A stretch of DNA of 64,000 bases from Merdibacter sp965119685 (GCA_965119685.1 OZ221971.1:248001-312000); one strand, 5' to 3'. Shown: positions 25,243 through 33,001, numbered from the stretch's first letter. Notes: generated from the letters alone by a model not told the origin. Numbers and translations are program-made.

Positions 25243-25727
25243 GATTCCATACCGAACAAATACTTTTTGATGCGATCTTCTCCAACGGTTTCAATAGCTT
25301 CGTCAGCATCTTCTTCTGATTTGAAATAAATTCCGTTTGCGAATTTAACCATAAAACGATAATCTACTTCTAAACAATCAAAGGAATAATCATAAAATAT
25401 ACTAAACTTATAGACATCTCCATCACACCATTCATCCTCGCTAAACTCGTAAGCGTATCGCTTCAATTCCGCAATCACTTTGCGCTTCTCTACCTCGAAC
25501 TCTGCTTCTTCCTTTGTTAGAAATGCGTTTCCTTGTGAAATGCAGCCTCTGTCGGCGTTACATGAACCGTAGACATCTTCTCTAACGAAGCCAATCGCGC
25601 CGATGAAAAAATATTTATCTCCTCCCTTTAAATCCCAAACCGTTTTTGGTTGCTTGATAATGCACTTGTCGATCTCCTCTGTTACTTCACAGTCGCCGTA
25701 TTTTTCGATCCACTCACTTAATATCAT
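25239..25727 (-). CDS. Hypothetical phage protein
   Basis: 162 residues, rich in aromatic and acidic residues (YAYEFSEDEWCDGDVYKFS, SIFYDYSFDCLEVDYRF). MILSEWIEKYGDCEVTEEID at the start resembles a short N-terminal module common in small phage proteins. Function unknown. Confidence 0.6.
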   Translation of the reverse strand: MILSEWIEKYGDCEVTEEIDKCIIKQPKTVWDLKGGDKYFFIGAIGFVREDVYGSCNADRGCISQGNAFLTKEEAEFEVEKRKVIAELKRYAYEFSEDEWCDGDVYKFSIFYDYSFDCLEVDYRFMVKFANGIYFKSEEDADEAIETVGEDRIKKYLFGMES

Positions 25728-25837
25728 GGTCTTCTCCTCTCCGCTCTTTACGCCGTGCGACGTTACCTCAGTTGCTATTTATCAAGAATGGGGAATTTGT
25801 GAGATAACGCCACATAGCGCAAAGAGCTTTTTTGTGT

Positions 25838-25919
25838 TATACTGTTAGTGGCTTATCTAAGCCACTTTCGGTGGACGCTTTCGCTTTTACGCGCTTTTGG
25901 GAAAGCGTCTTTTAATTTT
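25838..25919 (+). ncRNA. Candidate small RNA transcript
   Basis: On the plus strand an extended -10 (TG-T-TATACT, 25835-25843) is followed by a perfect hairpin (AGTGGCTT-ATCT-AAGCCACT, 25847-25866) and then an intrinsic terminator (GACGCTTTC ... GAAAGCGTC, 25874-25909, with TTTTAATTTT). No ORF lies between. This gives a possible ~65-base RNA antisense to the 3' untranslated region of the minus-strand gene ending at 25912. No -35 box is seen. Confidence 0.35.
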
Positions 25920-26124
25920 GCCTGCGTTTTCGCTTGTAGGCTGTACCCATCTGTTCTTCAACCCAGCTCATTGGAATGACGTTGAACGCTGGAAGAATCA
26001 CATCGGGGTAACGGCTTCTAATTTGCTTAACCAACTCCCTTGCCCGCGCATACCCGACTTTATAATCGGGGTTCGATTCGTTGATGAGCCTTTGAAGCTG
26101 TTTAGCGTTTACGAACTGTTCCAT
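25912..26124 (-). CDS. Small DNA-binding-like early protein
   Basis: 70 residues behind GAAGGAGGTG: MEQFVNAKQLQRLINESNPD then YKVGYARARELVKQIRSRYP and a basic tail YKRKRRQN. The N-terminal part looks like a short helix-turn-helix of the excisionase-like kind used in prophage early regions. It is second in the early operon after cro. Confidence 0.55.
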   Translation of the reverse strand: MEQFVNAKQLQRLINESNPDYKVGYARARELVKQIRSRYPDVILPAFNVIPMSWVEEQMGTAYKRKRRQN

Positions 26125-26193
26125 TTATTCACCTCCTTCTTTATCTTGAGAATAAATGCATGGTAGAATAAAAATAGACGGGAGGCATTACAG

Positions 26194-26535
26194 ATGAAAG
26201 AGTACAAAGACATCGTCCTATTTACTAAGGAATATCTCTATTTATCTTTATCGTGGATAACGCCAATCAAACAATCTAAAAATACTAAGGCTTTGACAAA
26301 ACATAGATTCATTGAACCGATCTATAACGGAGATAAAATAATCGTTGGCAGTTATCATCTACCTAAATCATCAGGAACATATCGAATAACCGAAAACGGA
26401 AAGCGTTATTTAAAATATTCCAGAAAGACATTTTATAACCGTTACTTAACCCCTATTGTTGTCAGTGTATTAACCAATATAGCAATATGGCTGTTACTAT
26501 GGTTGTCAAACATGGCACAAATAAATTTGCCATAG
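26194..26535 (+). CDS. Plus-strand membrane-anchored protein of the immunity region
   Basis: 113 residues behind GGGAGG. A basic N-terminal part with a possible winged-helix (SSGTYRITENGKRYLKY) is followed by one C-terminal membrane segment (TPIVVSVLTNIAIWLLLWLS). It is transcribed against the early operon, between cro and the next early gene, so it may be expressed from the lysogen. Not recognised; a superinfection-exclusion role is only a guess from position and topology. Confidence 0.55.
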   Translation: MKEYKDIVLFTKEYLYLSLSWITPIKQSKNTKALTKHRFIEPIYNGDKIIVGSYHLPKSSGTYRITENGKRYLKYSRKTFYNRYLTPIVVSVLTNIAIWLLLWLSNMAQINLP

Positions 26536-26644
26536 GGTCTTTCTTGATTGAGTGATATATGATTTGCATAAGAATCCATATTGTCTCAAAAAACGATTTT
26601 ATAATTTTCAATTCATCATCTCCCTTTGCATTCATTTTCGCGTG

Positions 26645-26659
26645 GTGAATTTAATTCAC
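26645..26659. promoter_or_regulatory. Operator copy O1 at the cro stop codon
   Basis: GTGAATTTAATTCAC, a perfect 7-bp inverted repeat around T. It overlaps the cro stop codon and is identical to the site at 26873-26887. Confidence 0.65.
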
Positions 26660-26853
26660 ACATCCTTTAAAAAAATATCCTTTGAACAGCCTAACAAATC
26701 ACATAGACACTGGATTTCGCTTGCTTTAAACTCATTATGGTTATTTAGTTTTAGCAAGAAACCATACTCTGATAACCCCAAAGTAGTAGCTACCTCTTTC
26801 TTCGTTAGTCCATTTTTCCTGATTTCTTTTTCTAACTCAAATGTATCGGTCAT
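26656..26853 (-). CDS. Cro-like HTH regulator
   Basis: 65 residues behind GAGAGGGGTG. LEKEIRKNGLTKKEVATTLG, then LSEYGFLLKLNN and ASEIQCLCDLLGCSKDIF form an XRE/Cro helix-turn-helix. It is the first gene leftward of the genetic switch and faces the repressor gene, the usual place for cro. Confidence 0.85.
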   Translation of the reverse strand: MTDTFELEKEIRKNGLTKKEVATTLGLSEYGFLLKLNNHNEFKASEIQCLCDLLGCSKDIFLKDV

Positions 26854-26872
26854 ATTCTCACCCCTCTCTTTA

Positions 26873-26887
26873 GTGAATTTAATTCAC
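26873..26887. promoter_or_regulatory. Operator copy O2 at the early promoter
   Basis: GTGAATTTAATTCAC again, lying 7-21 bases downstream of the -10 box of the leftward early promoter. Occupation would block early transcription. Confidence 0.75.
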
Positions 26888-26893
26888 ACACAT

Positions 26894-26922
26894 AATATAG
26901 CATTGCCGTGAATATAAGTCAA
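26894..26922 (-). promoter_or_regulatory. Leftward early promoter
   Basis: On the minus strand TTGACT, a 17-bp spacer and TATATT: a strong sigma-A-type promoter directing cro and the early operon. Confidence 0.8.
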
Positions 26923-26950
26923 CATTTTTATTGAATAAATACAATAAAAA

Positions 26951-26979
26951 TTGAATTTAATTATACTTAATGATATTAT
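26951..26979 (+). promoter_or_regulatory. Repressor promoter with degenerate operator O3
   Basis: TTGAAT, 17-bp spacer, TATTAT directs the repressor gene. The -35 lies in TTGAATTTAATTATA (26951-26965), which matches 12 of 15 bases of the GTGAATTTAATTCAC operator, so the repressor may also control itself. Confidence 0.65.
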
Positions 26980-27001
26980 CTAATTGAAAGGCGGTGAATT
27001 T

Positions 27002-27391
27002 ATGCTTGAACTTTACAAAAATATAAAAATGTTACGTATTAAACGCGGGATGTCTCAAGATGAATTAGCTGAAAAAACTGGTTATACATCAAGAAGCAGT
27101 ATAGCTAAAATAGAAGCTGGTGAGGTAGACTTAAGCCAATCTAAAATTGTAGCATTTGCAACGGCACTTCACACATCTCCTCAAAAACTAATGGGGTGGG
27201 ATGATGATAGCAACAGTCTAACGCCTTCTAATATAACCGACCCAATAGAAGCGCTTAAGTTTCTTTTGTCAAATCCTAACTTTGCCGCATTCGGAGGTTA
27301 CGATCTACAAAAAATGTCTAATGATGATATTGTAGATTTAGCGAATCAAATTGCGGATTCTATAAAATTTTTCGGAAAAAAATACAAATGA
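27002..27391 (+). CDS. ImmR-like phage repressor
   Basis: 129 residues from ATG 27002 (AAAGGCGG upstream). Residues 1-65 are an XRE helix-turn-helix (IKMLRIKRGMSQDELAEKTG, then SRSSIAKIEAGEVDLSQSKI, PQKLMGW). There is no LexA-type autoprotease domain; the short C-terminal half and the ImmA-type protease gene next door fit the ImmR class, which is inactivated by proteolysis. It would bind the three operators in the switch region. Confidence 0.88.
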   Translation: MLELYKNIKMLRIKRGMSQDELAEKTGYTSRSSIAKIEAGEVDLSQSKIVAFATALHTSPQKLMGWDDDSNSLTPSNITDPIEALKFLLSNPNFAAFGGYDLQKMSNDDIVDLANQIADSIKFFGKKYK

Positions 27392-27455
27392 ATGATTGTG
27401 ACATAAATAATGTCATAAACTGGAATATACTTCCTTATGCAAGGAGGTATTTTTT

Positions 27456-27905
27456 ATGGATTTCAAAAATATTTATAAGCACGTCGAATCATACAAAGGC
27501 GCATCTTTAGATAATCTTCTGAAAGAGTTTAACATAAAGATTATTCATGACGATGCCCTATGTTATACCAAAGATGCACGAATGGTTAATGTAGATGGTG
27601 TTACACTGCTATTCATAAAAGAAGGACTATCTGATGAAACAGAAAGATTTTTGATACTTCACGAAATCGGTCATTTAGTTTGTGGCAGCTCATGGCTTAG
27701 AAATTGTGGTGCTAATGAGATGGACGCCAATACTTTTGCTTGTTTGTATCTATTAAATAATCAGATACAGGATGCACACTATTTTCAAGTATATTTGAAA
27801 GAGCAAGGTGTACCTCAAAAAATCGCTGATGCAGTGCAAGAAAGGATTTACCAATTCAAAATGGCAGAACGCTATGGAAATGATTGGCTGATAATGGAGT
27901 GTTAA
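27456..27905 (+). CDS. ImmA/IrrE-type metallopeptidase (anti-repressor)
   Basis: 149 residues behind AAGGAGG. The zinc motif HEIGH is at residues 69-73, and the third ligand region is NEMDANTFACLYLL. Enzymes of this family cleave their cognate ImmR-type repressor to induce the element. It is co-directional with the repressor gene, 64 bases downstream. Confidence 0.92.
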   Translation: MDFKNIYKHVESYKGASLDNLLKEFNIKIIHDDALCYTKDARMVNVDGVTLLFIKEGLSDETERFLILHEIGHLVCGSSWLRNCGANEMDANTFACLYLLNNQIQDAHYFQVYLKEQGVPQKIADAVQERIYQFKMAERYGNDWLIMEC

Positions 27906-27929
27906 AAAGTAAAAAATCTCGGCGATATA

Positions 27930-27961
27930 TTGACCCCCCCCCCTAGCATTTGTGGTATGAT
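27930..27961 (+). promoter_or_regulatory. Lipoprotein promoter with a C10 tract in the spacer
   Basis: TTGACC at 27930-27935 and TATGAT at 27956-27961 are separated by 20 bp that include most of a run of ten C (27934-27943). Loss of three C would give the optimal 17-bp spacing. Confidence 0.6.
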
Positions 27962-27982
27962 ATATACAGGAGGGAAAATAGG

Positions 27983-28513
27983 ATGAAGAAACTATTTAAT
28001 ATTATTTTATCATGTTTTATTTTGTTAGGAATTTGCGCGTGTGGGTCAAACGAAAATGTTTATAGCTTCAAAGACATATCGGCAGTAGAACTTGTTAATC
28101 TGCTAAAGGAGAATGATTTCCCTATTGGAAGAACCGTAGAATACGACGAAAAAACTGATCCTAACGATTTATTGGGGAGACCAAATGAATATATTGAAAA
28201 ACTTGACTTTGACGACACAGTGGCACTAGATCGGGCTATTTCGTATGAATATAACGGTGAAACTTATAAAATTGATGTGCCTGATGACCCATATGGAGGA
28301 ACGATTGAAGTTTTTGAAAACGCAGATGACGCCAAAGCACGTTATGAGTATATAGACAGTGTTGCTCATTCCGGTCCTTTATCTACATACATGTATTTAT
28401 ATGACAATGTATTGATTCGCATTCAAAAAGATTTAACGCCATCAGAAGCTAAGAAATACGAAGAATTTTTTGAAAAAATAAATAATGGTGAAATATCCAA
28501 AGAATCCGAATAA
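27983..28513 (+). CDS. Prophage-encoded surface lipoprotein
   Basis: 176 residues from ATG 27983 (CAGGAGGGA). The signal peptide MKKLFNIILSCFILLGICAC ends in a lipobox I-C-A-C. The mature part is acidic (VEYDEKTDPNDLLG, GTIEVFENADDAKARYEYID), like small lipoproteins of unknown function in Bacillota prophages. It lies in the lysogeny block between immA and integrase, a typical place for lysogenic-conversion genes, and its promoter contains a C10 tract. Confidence 0.85.
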   Translation: MKKLFNIILSCFILLGICACGSNENVYSFKDISAVELVNLLKENDFPIGRTVEYDEKTDPNDLLGRPNEYIEKLDFDDTVALDRAISYEYNGETYKIDVPDDPYGGTIEVFENADDAKARYEYIDSVAHSGPLSTYMYLYDNVLIRIQKDLTPSEAKKYEEFFEKINNGEISKESE

Positions 28514-28519
28514 AGAGAA

Positions 28520-28542
28520 AAGCCGCCTAAGCGGCTTTTTTA
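28520..28542. terminator. Bidirectional terminator between lipoprotein and integrase
   Basis: AAGCCGC-CTAA-GCGGCTT followed by TTTT on the plus strand and preceded by a run of A that gives TTTT on the minus strand; serves both convergent genes. Confidence 0.85.
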
Positions 28543-29784
28543 TATACCCAATATGAGGCGCTTTTTAGCGTCATAGTCGCTCGAAGTAATCACGCCCATG
28601 TCCAGTAGCTTTTTTAACTCTATCAACTCAGAATAGCCTCTGCTGGGCTTCTCTGCGCCAGTGTTACTATCAAGCACTGATACCAGCTTCTTGTCTGCAT
28701 CTTTGAACCAATGCGCATAAGTGTCGAGCACTGTATTTACTGTATCACCTAATCGCTTTGCAACATCATATACGCTGTATTGATCGCGCATATTATTGAT
28801 GAGGTAGCTTGCGTGACTATGTCGTAAATCATGAATGCGAAGCATCGGTAATGGTTCATCGTGTTCTTGGTTATACTCGGAGATTAGTTTCTGCATTTTC
28901 AGTAGCGGTTTATTAAACGAGAAAGGACGATAAAAACCAAACAAGAAAGTATCATTTCCAAATCCATGCATTACTTTTTGCTGTTCATAGAGGGCGCGTA
29001 TGATGCCTACTGTACGTTTCGGCATTGTCAAATTACGAACGCTATTTTTCGATTTTGGGCTTGTTAATTTCCACTTTTTTTGACCGCCGCTTTGGGCTAC
29101 TGTTTTTCTTATCATCACCATATTATTTTCAAAATCAACATCTGCCCATTGTAATGCAAGGGCTTCTCCTTTTCGTGTTCCCATATCGAATGAAAATACG
29201 ATAAAAGCTAAAATGTCTAGTGTTGTCTTTTTTTGAGCATACTCAATGAATTTATTGAATTGATTCGGCTCCCAAAAGTTCATCTCTTTTTTTACATTTT
29301 CTGCATTAACGCGCATTTTTACTCGGCTCATCGGATTCACTTTGATGTATCCTTTAAAAATTGCACTCTTAAAAAATTTATTAAGCAGATAATAAATATT
29401 AGAGATATAATTTTCTGAAAATCCATCCGATTCAAGACTGCGGATCACTTTTTGCAAGTGCTCGTGCGTGATGAGGTTAATTTTTTTATCCAATAAGGAT
29501 TCGGGTATTCTTGAAAGTTTATATCTGCTTGTCCGTATCGTTGATTCCTTAACTCCATTGGCTTCGGATTCAGCGATCACTTCATTCGCGATCTCACGCA
29601 GCGTTTTGTGATCTTTAGAAACAACAATGGCTTGATACTGTTTGCGAAATAAGCGCTCATATTCCTGCGCCTCTTTCTTGCCTGCACATCCTTTAGCAAC
29701 TCTACGATACTCATAATAGCCGCCGCTGTCCTTTTTTATTTTCCCTCGAATGTACCACTTCCCATTTAACTTTTCGACTGACAT
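28540..29784 (-). CDS. int: Tyrosine recombinase (prophage integrase)
   Basis: 414 residues from ATG 29784 behind GGAGGTGG (the frame upstream to 29832 has no such site). An N-terminal AP2-like arm-binding region (GKWYIRGKIKKDSGGYYEYR) is followed by a SAM-like core-binding domain and the catalytic domain: DMGTRKGEALALQWADV (Arg), RIHDLRHSHASYL (His-x-x-Arg), TYAHW with the nucleophile Tyr. The last ~30 residues (ELIELKKLLDMGVITSSDYD and following AKKRLI) resemble a SHOCT motif. It lies at the prophage end next to the host junction. Confidence 0.95.
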   Translation of the reverse strand: MSVEKLNGKWYIRGKIKKDSGGYYEYRRVAKGCAGKKEAQEYERLFRKQYQAIVVSKDHKTLREIANEVIAESEANGVKESTIRTSRYKLSRIPESLLDKKINLITHEHLQKVIRSLESDGFSENYISNIYYLLNKFFKSAIFKGYIKVNPMSRVKMRVNAENVKKEMNFWEPNQFNKFIEYAQKKTTLDILAFIVFSFDMGTRKGEALALQWADVDFENNMVMIRKTVAQSGGQKKWKLTSPKSKNSVRNLTMPKRTVGIIRALYEQQKVMHGFGNDTFLFGFYRPFSFNKPLLKMQKLISEYNQEHDEPLPMLRIHDLRHSHASYLINNMRDQYSVYDVAKRLGDTVNTVLDTYAHWFKDADKKLVSVLDSNTGAEKPSRGYSELIELKKLLDMGVITSSDYDAKKRLILGI

Positions 29785-29840
29785 TTGTTCCACCTCCACT
29801 TTCAATGTACACGAATACCTGCGGTATTTCAAGGAAATTT

Positions 29841-29860
29841 TTCGGCATATTATTCGGCAT
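29841..29860. repeat. TTCGGCAT direct repeat near the prophage end
   Basis: TTCGGCAT at 29841 and again at 29853, within an A/T-rich stretch between the integrase gene and the host junction. Possible integrase or excisionase arm sites; only two copies are seen. Confidence 0.3.
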
Positions 29861-29900
29861 TATGATTTTAAAACATTAAAAATCGCTTTATTTAAAGTGT

Positions 29901-29996
29901 TTAATTAAATTTTATACTGATCAGCCCCATCTCCTCATAAAAGCGGATGTTGCGTACTGACATACCGGAGAGCTCCGATGCTTTTTTGATCTTCAT
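29901..29996 (-). pseudogene. 5' fragment of a merR-family gene cut by prophage integration
   Basis: From ATG 29996 (GAGGGGTG upstream) the frame reads MKIKKASELSGMSVRNIRFY then EEMGLIS, the N-terminal MerR helix-turn-helix, and then IKFN and a stop at 29901. The family normally continues with a wing and effector domain of about 100 residues or more. The break falls after codon 25-27, just where sequence turns A/T-rich and prophage-like. The remainder should lie beyond the other prophage end, outside the window. The junction (attR or attL) is therefore near 29900-29930. Confidence 0.8.
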
Positions 29997-30015
29997 CGTA
30001 TCACCCCTCGCCTAT

Positions 30016-30046
30016 ATCAAACACCTTCCTCCCTATGGAAGGTCAA
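30016..30046 (-). promoter_or_regulatory. MerR-type promoter of the interrupted gene
   Basis: On the minus strand TTGACC, a 19-bp spacer and TTTGAT. The spacer holds ACCTTCC-N7-GGAAGGT (30023-30043). A 19-bp spacer over a dyad is the hallmark of promoters that MerR proteins repress and activate by DNA distortion. Confidence 0.8.
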
Positions 30047-30288
30047 GCGTTTTTATAAAATTTCTTTATTTTTTGAGTTTTTCCTTTGCTTTTTCAAGAC
30101 TTCGGCAAAAGAAAGGAAGCGATGTCGGTGAGAACACCCCTTTTCAAAAAGCAGAAAAGGACGACCCTAGCCGCCCCTCTCAACGATCTCTTATTCACCC
30201 TACAACACAAAGGGGAGCTTTCGCCGATCGTTTGCGCATATAACCTTTCGCTGCCGCCGTTTTCTCTCGCAAAATACTTTCATCAACT

Positions 30289-31377
30289 CTACGCCTTCAG
30301 CTTTGCCAACAGCGCTTCATCCAGACGACGGGCAAACTCTGCCATCAGTGTCACACTCTGCCAGTAGTCCTTGCGGTGTACGATCAAACGATGCGAGTGC
30401 ATATAACGCGTAGGAATCGACAGCGTCATCGTCACCACGCCCTCATGCGCCTTGTGGATATTATCGGCATCCGTACCGCCGACCGTCATCAAGTCATAAT
30501 TGATGTCTAAGCCGCATTCCTTGCAGATCTTCTCCATCTCATAAAGAAAGTTTTTGTTAGCGATGATGCCGGCATCCATCACGCTGAGCACAACGCCCTT
30601 GCCCAAGCCGTTCGCCCCGTGATCCATCGGCGTGTCCATCGAAGTCGTCACATCCAGCGCAATCGCCACATCCGGATGCAGCATCGTCGCAGCCGTCCGC
30701 GCACCGCGCAAGCCGACCTCCTCCTGCACGGTCCCTACGCCATACAGCGTGGCGGCATGTGCTTTGCCATCCTGCCGCAGCAGGCGCATCACATCGACGA
30801 CCATCGCCGCGCACAGACGATCATCCCATGCCTTTCCCATCAGATAATTCGGGTTATTCATCACCGTAAACTGTGTATCCGGCGTAATCATATCGCCGAT
30901 GCGGATACCCAGCTCATAAATCTCCTCATCACTGTCCACACCCATATCCAAAAACAGATCCAGCGGGCGGATGACCTTTTCCTTGACTTCCTTTGGCAAG
31001 CCGTGAGGAGCGCTGGAACCGACGACGCCCTGATAGCGTTTCCCCTCGCGCGTGGTAACCACCAGCGTCTGTGAAGGAAGCACATGTCCCCACCAGCCGC
31101 CAACCGGCAGCATGCGGATGAATCCCTGCTTGTCAATCTCGCGCACCAGAAAGCCGACCTCATCGAGATGCCCGGCAATCATGAGCGAGACATTCTGTAC
31201 TCCTTTCTGCACACCGATGATCGAACCTAAATGATCGTAGGTGATCTCATCGGCATACGGCTTCATCCAACGGCACATCACCCGGCTGACTTCCTTTTCG
31301 TTGCCGCTGATGCCGTGCGCCTCGCTGAACTCGCGAAGCATCTCTAAGTTAATATCTCCGATCACTGCTTTGCTCAT
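30289..31377 (-). CDS. M42-family metallo-aminopeptidase
   Basis: 362 residues. The two-metal site is visible: AGHLDEVGF (His, Asp), MGKAWDDRLCAA (Asp), VQEEVGLRGA (the catalytic Glu-Glu), IALDVT (Asp) and PTRYMHS (His). Such cytoplasmic enzymes trim peptides from their N-terminus as large dodecamers. It is downstream of a second M42 gene with only 12 bases between, so the two are one operon. Some relatives are annotated as endoglucanases, but the metal ligands point to a peptidase. Confidence 0.93.
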   Translation of the reverse strand: MSKAVIGDINLEMLREFSEAHGISGNEKEVSRVMCRWMKPYADEITYDHLGSIIGVQKGVQNVSLMIAGHLDEVGFLVREIDKQGFIRMLPVGGWWGHVLPSQTLVVTTREGKRYQGVVGSSAPHGLPKEVKEKVIRPLDLFLDMGVDSDEEIYELGIRIGDMITPDTQFTVMNNPNYLMGKAWDDRLCAAMVVDVMRLLRQDGKAHAATLYGVGTVQEEVGLRGARTAATMLHPDVAIALDVTTSMDTPMDHGANGLGKGVVLSVMDAGIIANKNFLYEMEKICKECGLDINYDLMTVGGTDADNIHKAHEGVVTMTLSIPTRYMHSHRLIVHRKDYWQSVTLMAEFARRLDEALLAKLKA

Positions 31378-31389
31378 GATCGATCCCTC

Positions 31390-32442
31390 TTAACGGTTGC
31401 TCGCCTGATAGGCGGCAATCGCTTGTTCATCCAGCGTTTCGATCACGGCAAGCGCCGCCTTTTTCGCACAGTCATAGTCGTGCAGATCAATCATGACCGC
31501 ACCGGTGTGCACATTGCGGGCAGCGATGCCGACATGCAGCGTCGGGCAGCCGGTAAACAGCTTATGCACCCAAGCCGCGTCGCTGAGCGTCATCGTATAG
31601 TAATACTGATGATCGATCTCCTGCTTTTCGCAAACATCGACAAGCTGATCGAGCAAGGCGCGGTTTGGCATCATACCCTTGTCATAATAACGCACCAGCA
31701 CGCCCTTACCCAGCTGGCCGACCGCATTTTCTTTACCGGCATAATCACCGGCCGCACCGCCGTCCAAAACGATGCCCAAATCCGGATGAATCAAGCCGGT
31801 TGCCGTGACCGCACCGCGCTGACCGACCTCTTCCATGACGCTGGCGCCGACATACAGATCAAAATCCAATGTGCAATCCTTCAGCGCCTCCATCAGCTCG
31901 ATGGCAAGCGCACAACCGCTGCGGCTGTCCAAGGCCTTGCCTATCATCCGCTTGGCAAAGCATTCCGCCTTTCCTGCCAACACCGCGCTGTCACCGACAC
32001 GAACGCCCAGTGCCTTCAGCCCCTGTTCATCCTTTACGCCGAAGTCGATCTTCATCTTCTTGACATCCGTCTTTTCCACGGCTTCCTCCTCGCCGCAGAT
32101 GACGCCCGCAACGATCCCCTCGCGCGTCTTGACGCTCACCTTTGACGCATACAGCGCCGCATCGGGAATCAAACCGATCTTGATAAACGAAGCCAGACCG
32201 TTGGCGTGCAGCTCATTGATCATGAGACCGACCTCATCCATGTGCGCGCAGACCATGACGCGCTTGGCGTTCGTTTTCCCACAGCGCTTGACGGCGAACA
32301 TCGACCCCAGATGGTCGTAGACGATCTCATCGCAGCAAGCCTGCAAGCGCGCCTGCATATACGCGGATACCTGCTTTTCATCCCCGGCGATTCCGATGAT
32401 CCCGCTGAGTTCCTGTAATGTGCTGATTGTGTTTTTCTCCAT
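31390..32442 (-). CDS. M42-family metallo-aminopeptidase
   Basis: 350 residues with the same metal ligands as its neighbour: CAHMDEVGLM, GKALDSRSGCA, SVMEEVGQRGA, IVLDGG and AARNVHT. Sequence identity to the downstream paralogue is only moderate, so the two probably differ in specificity or form a mixed complex. The ATG at 32442 follows AAAGGAAG. A degenerate copy of the TTTCCT/AGGAAA palindrome lies about 65 bases upstream. Confidence 0.93.
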   Translation of the reverse strand: MEKNTISTLQELSGIIGIAGDEKQVSAYMQARLQACCDEIVYDHLGSMFAVKRCGKTNAKRVMVCAHMDEVGLMINELHANGLASFIKIGLIPDAALYASKVSVKTREGIVAGVICGEEEAVEKTDVKKMKIDFGVKDEQGLKALGVRVGDSAVLAGKAECFAKRMIGKALDSRSGCALAIELMEALKDCTLDFDLYVGASVMEEVGQRGAVTATGLIHPDLGIVLDGGAAGDYAGKENAVGQLGKGVLVRYYDKGMMPNRALLDQLVDVCEKQEIDHQYYYTMTLSDAAWVHKLFTGCPTLHVGIAARNVHTGAVMIDLHDYDCAKKAALAVIETLDEQAIAAYQASNR

Positions 32443-32507
32443 GATACGTTACTTCCTTTCTCTGCTTTCATTATAGACCTTTTTATCGTCCGCTTGCTTG
32501 AAGCGCA

Positions 32508-32526
32508 CTTCCTAAGCGCTAGGAAA
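32508..32526. promoter_or_regulatory. Degenerate TTTCCT/AGGAAA palindrome before the M42 operon
   Basis: CTTCCT-AAGCGCT-AGGAAA: like the three sites near the PTS and PRD genes, but with one mismatch and one extra spacer base, so membership in that set is uncertain. Confidence 0.35.
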
Positions 32527-32733
32527 CACTCTTTCCTCTCACTCACCATCTCCGGCGCCCCCAGTGAAAGCAACTGAGAACAATTCATAAAAAACAGCGT
32601 CAGCTTTAAGGCCATAAAGTTTAAAAATAAGGCCAAAATGAGTAAGGAAAAAGCAAAAGCTGTATCTGGTACCGTCTTACTTTTGACTGTATTCTTGCCT
32701 TATGGACACAATGACATTGAACGTTCGCCCCTG

Positions 32734-32778
32734 CTTTGTATATACGAGGCGCATCGCATATATACCGTATATACAAAG
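32734..32778. repeat. 13-bp perfect inverted repeat
   Basis: CTTTGTATATACG / CGTATATACAAAG with a 19-base centre, in an otherwise empty intergenic region. No T-run follows on either strand. Confidence 0.5.
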
Positions 32779-33001
32779 ATCTGGCTTGTGAATAGAAAAA
32801 ACGGCATTTTTTAAACAAGAACCGCTTAAAAAATACGCGTTTTACTTCACAAATTCACTTTTAGACATCTGTTTTCACACCGAAAAAACGACGTTACACG
32901 CAACAAAAAAACACACGCCAAGCGCAAAAGGAAACATACCGCGGCAGAGGGCTTCTTTAATAAATCAAATTGCTGTCTGTTGCAAAGTCAGCCTGTTTTC
33001 A

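Larger units (their letters stand above)
32443..33001. other. Intergenic region with two inverted repeats
   Basis: No convincing gene. Near the M42 start lies a TTCCTA-AGCGC-TAGGAA palindrome. At 32734-32778 CTTTGTATATACG and CGTATATACAAAG form a perfect 13-bp inverted repeat around 19 bases. Further right an A/T-rich repeat (ATTTTTTAA ... TTAAAAAAT) follows. Confidence 0.5.

Noticed and set aside
31423..32145. 240-codon plus-strand ORF
   Set aside because: Antisense shadow of an M42 peptidase gene whose metal ligands are all present on the minus strand.
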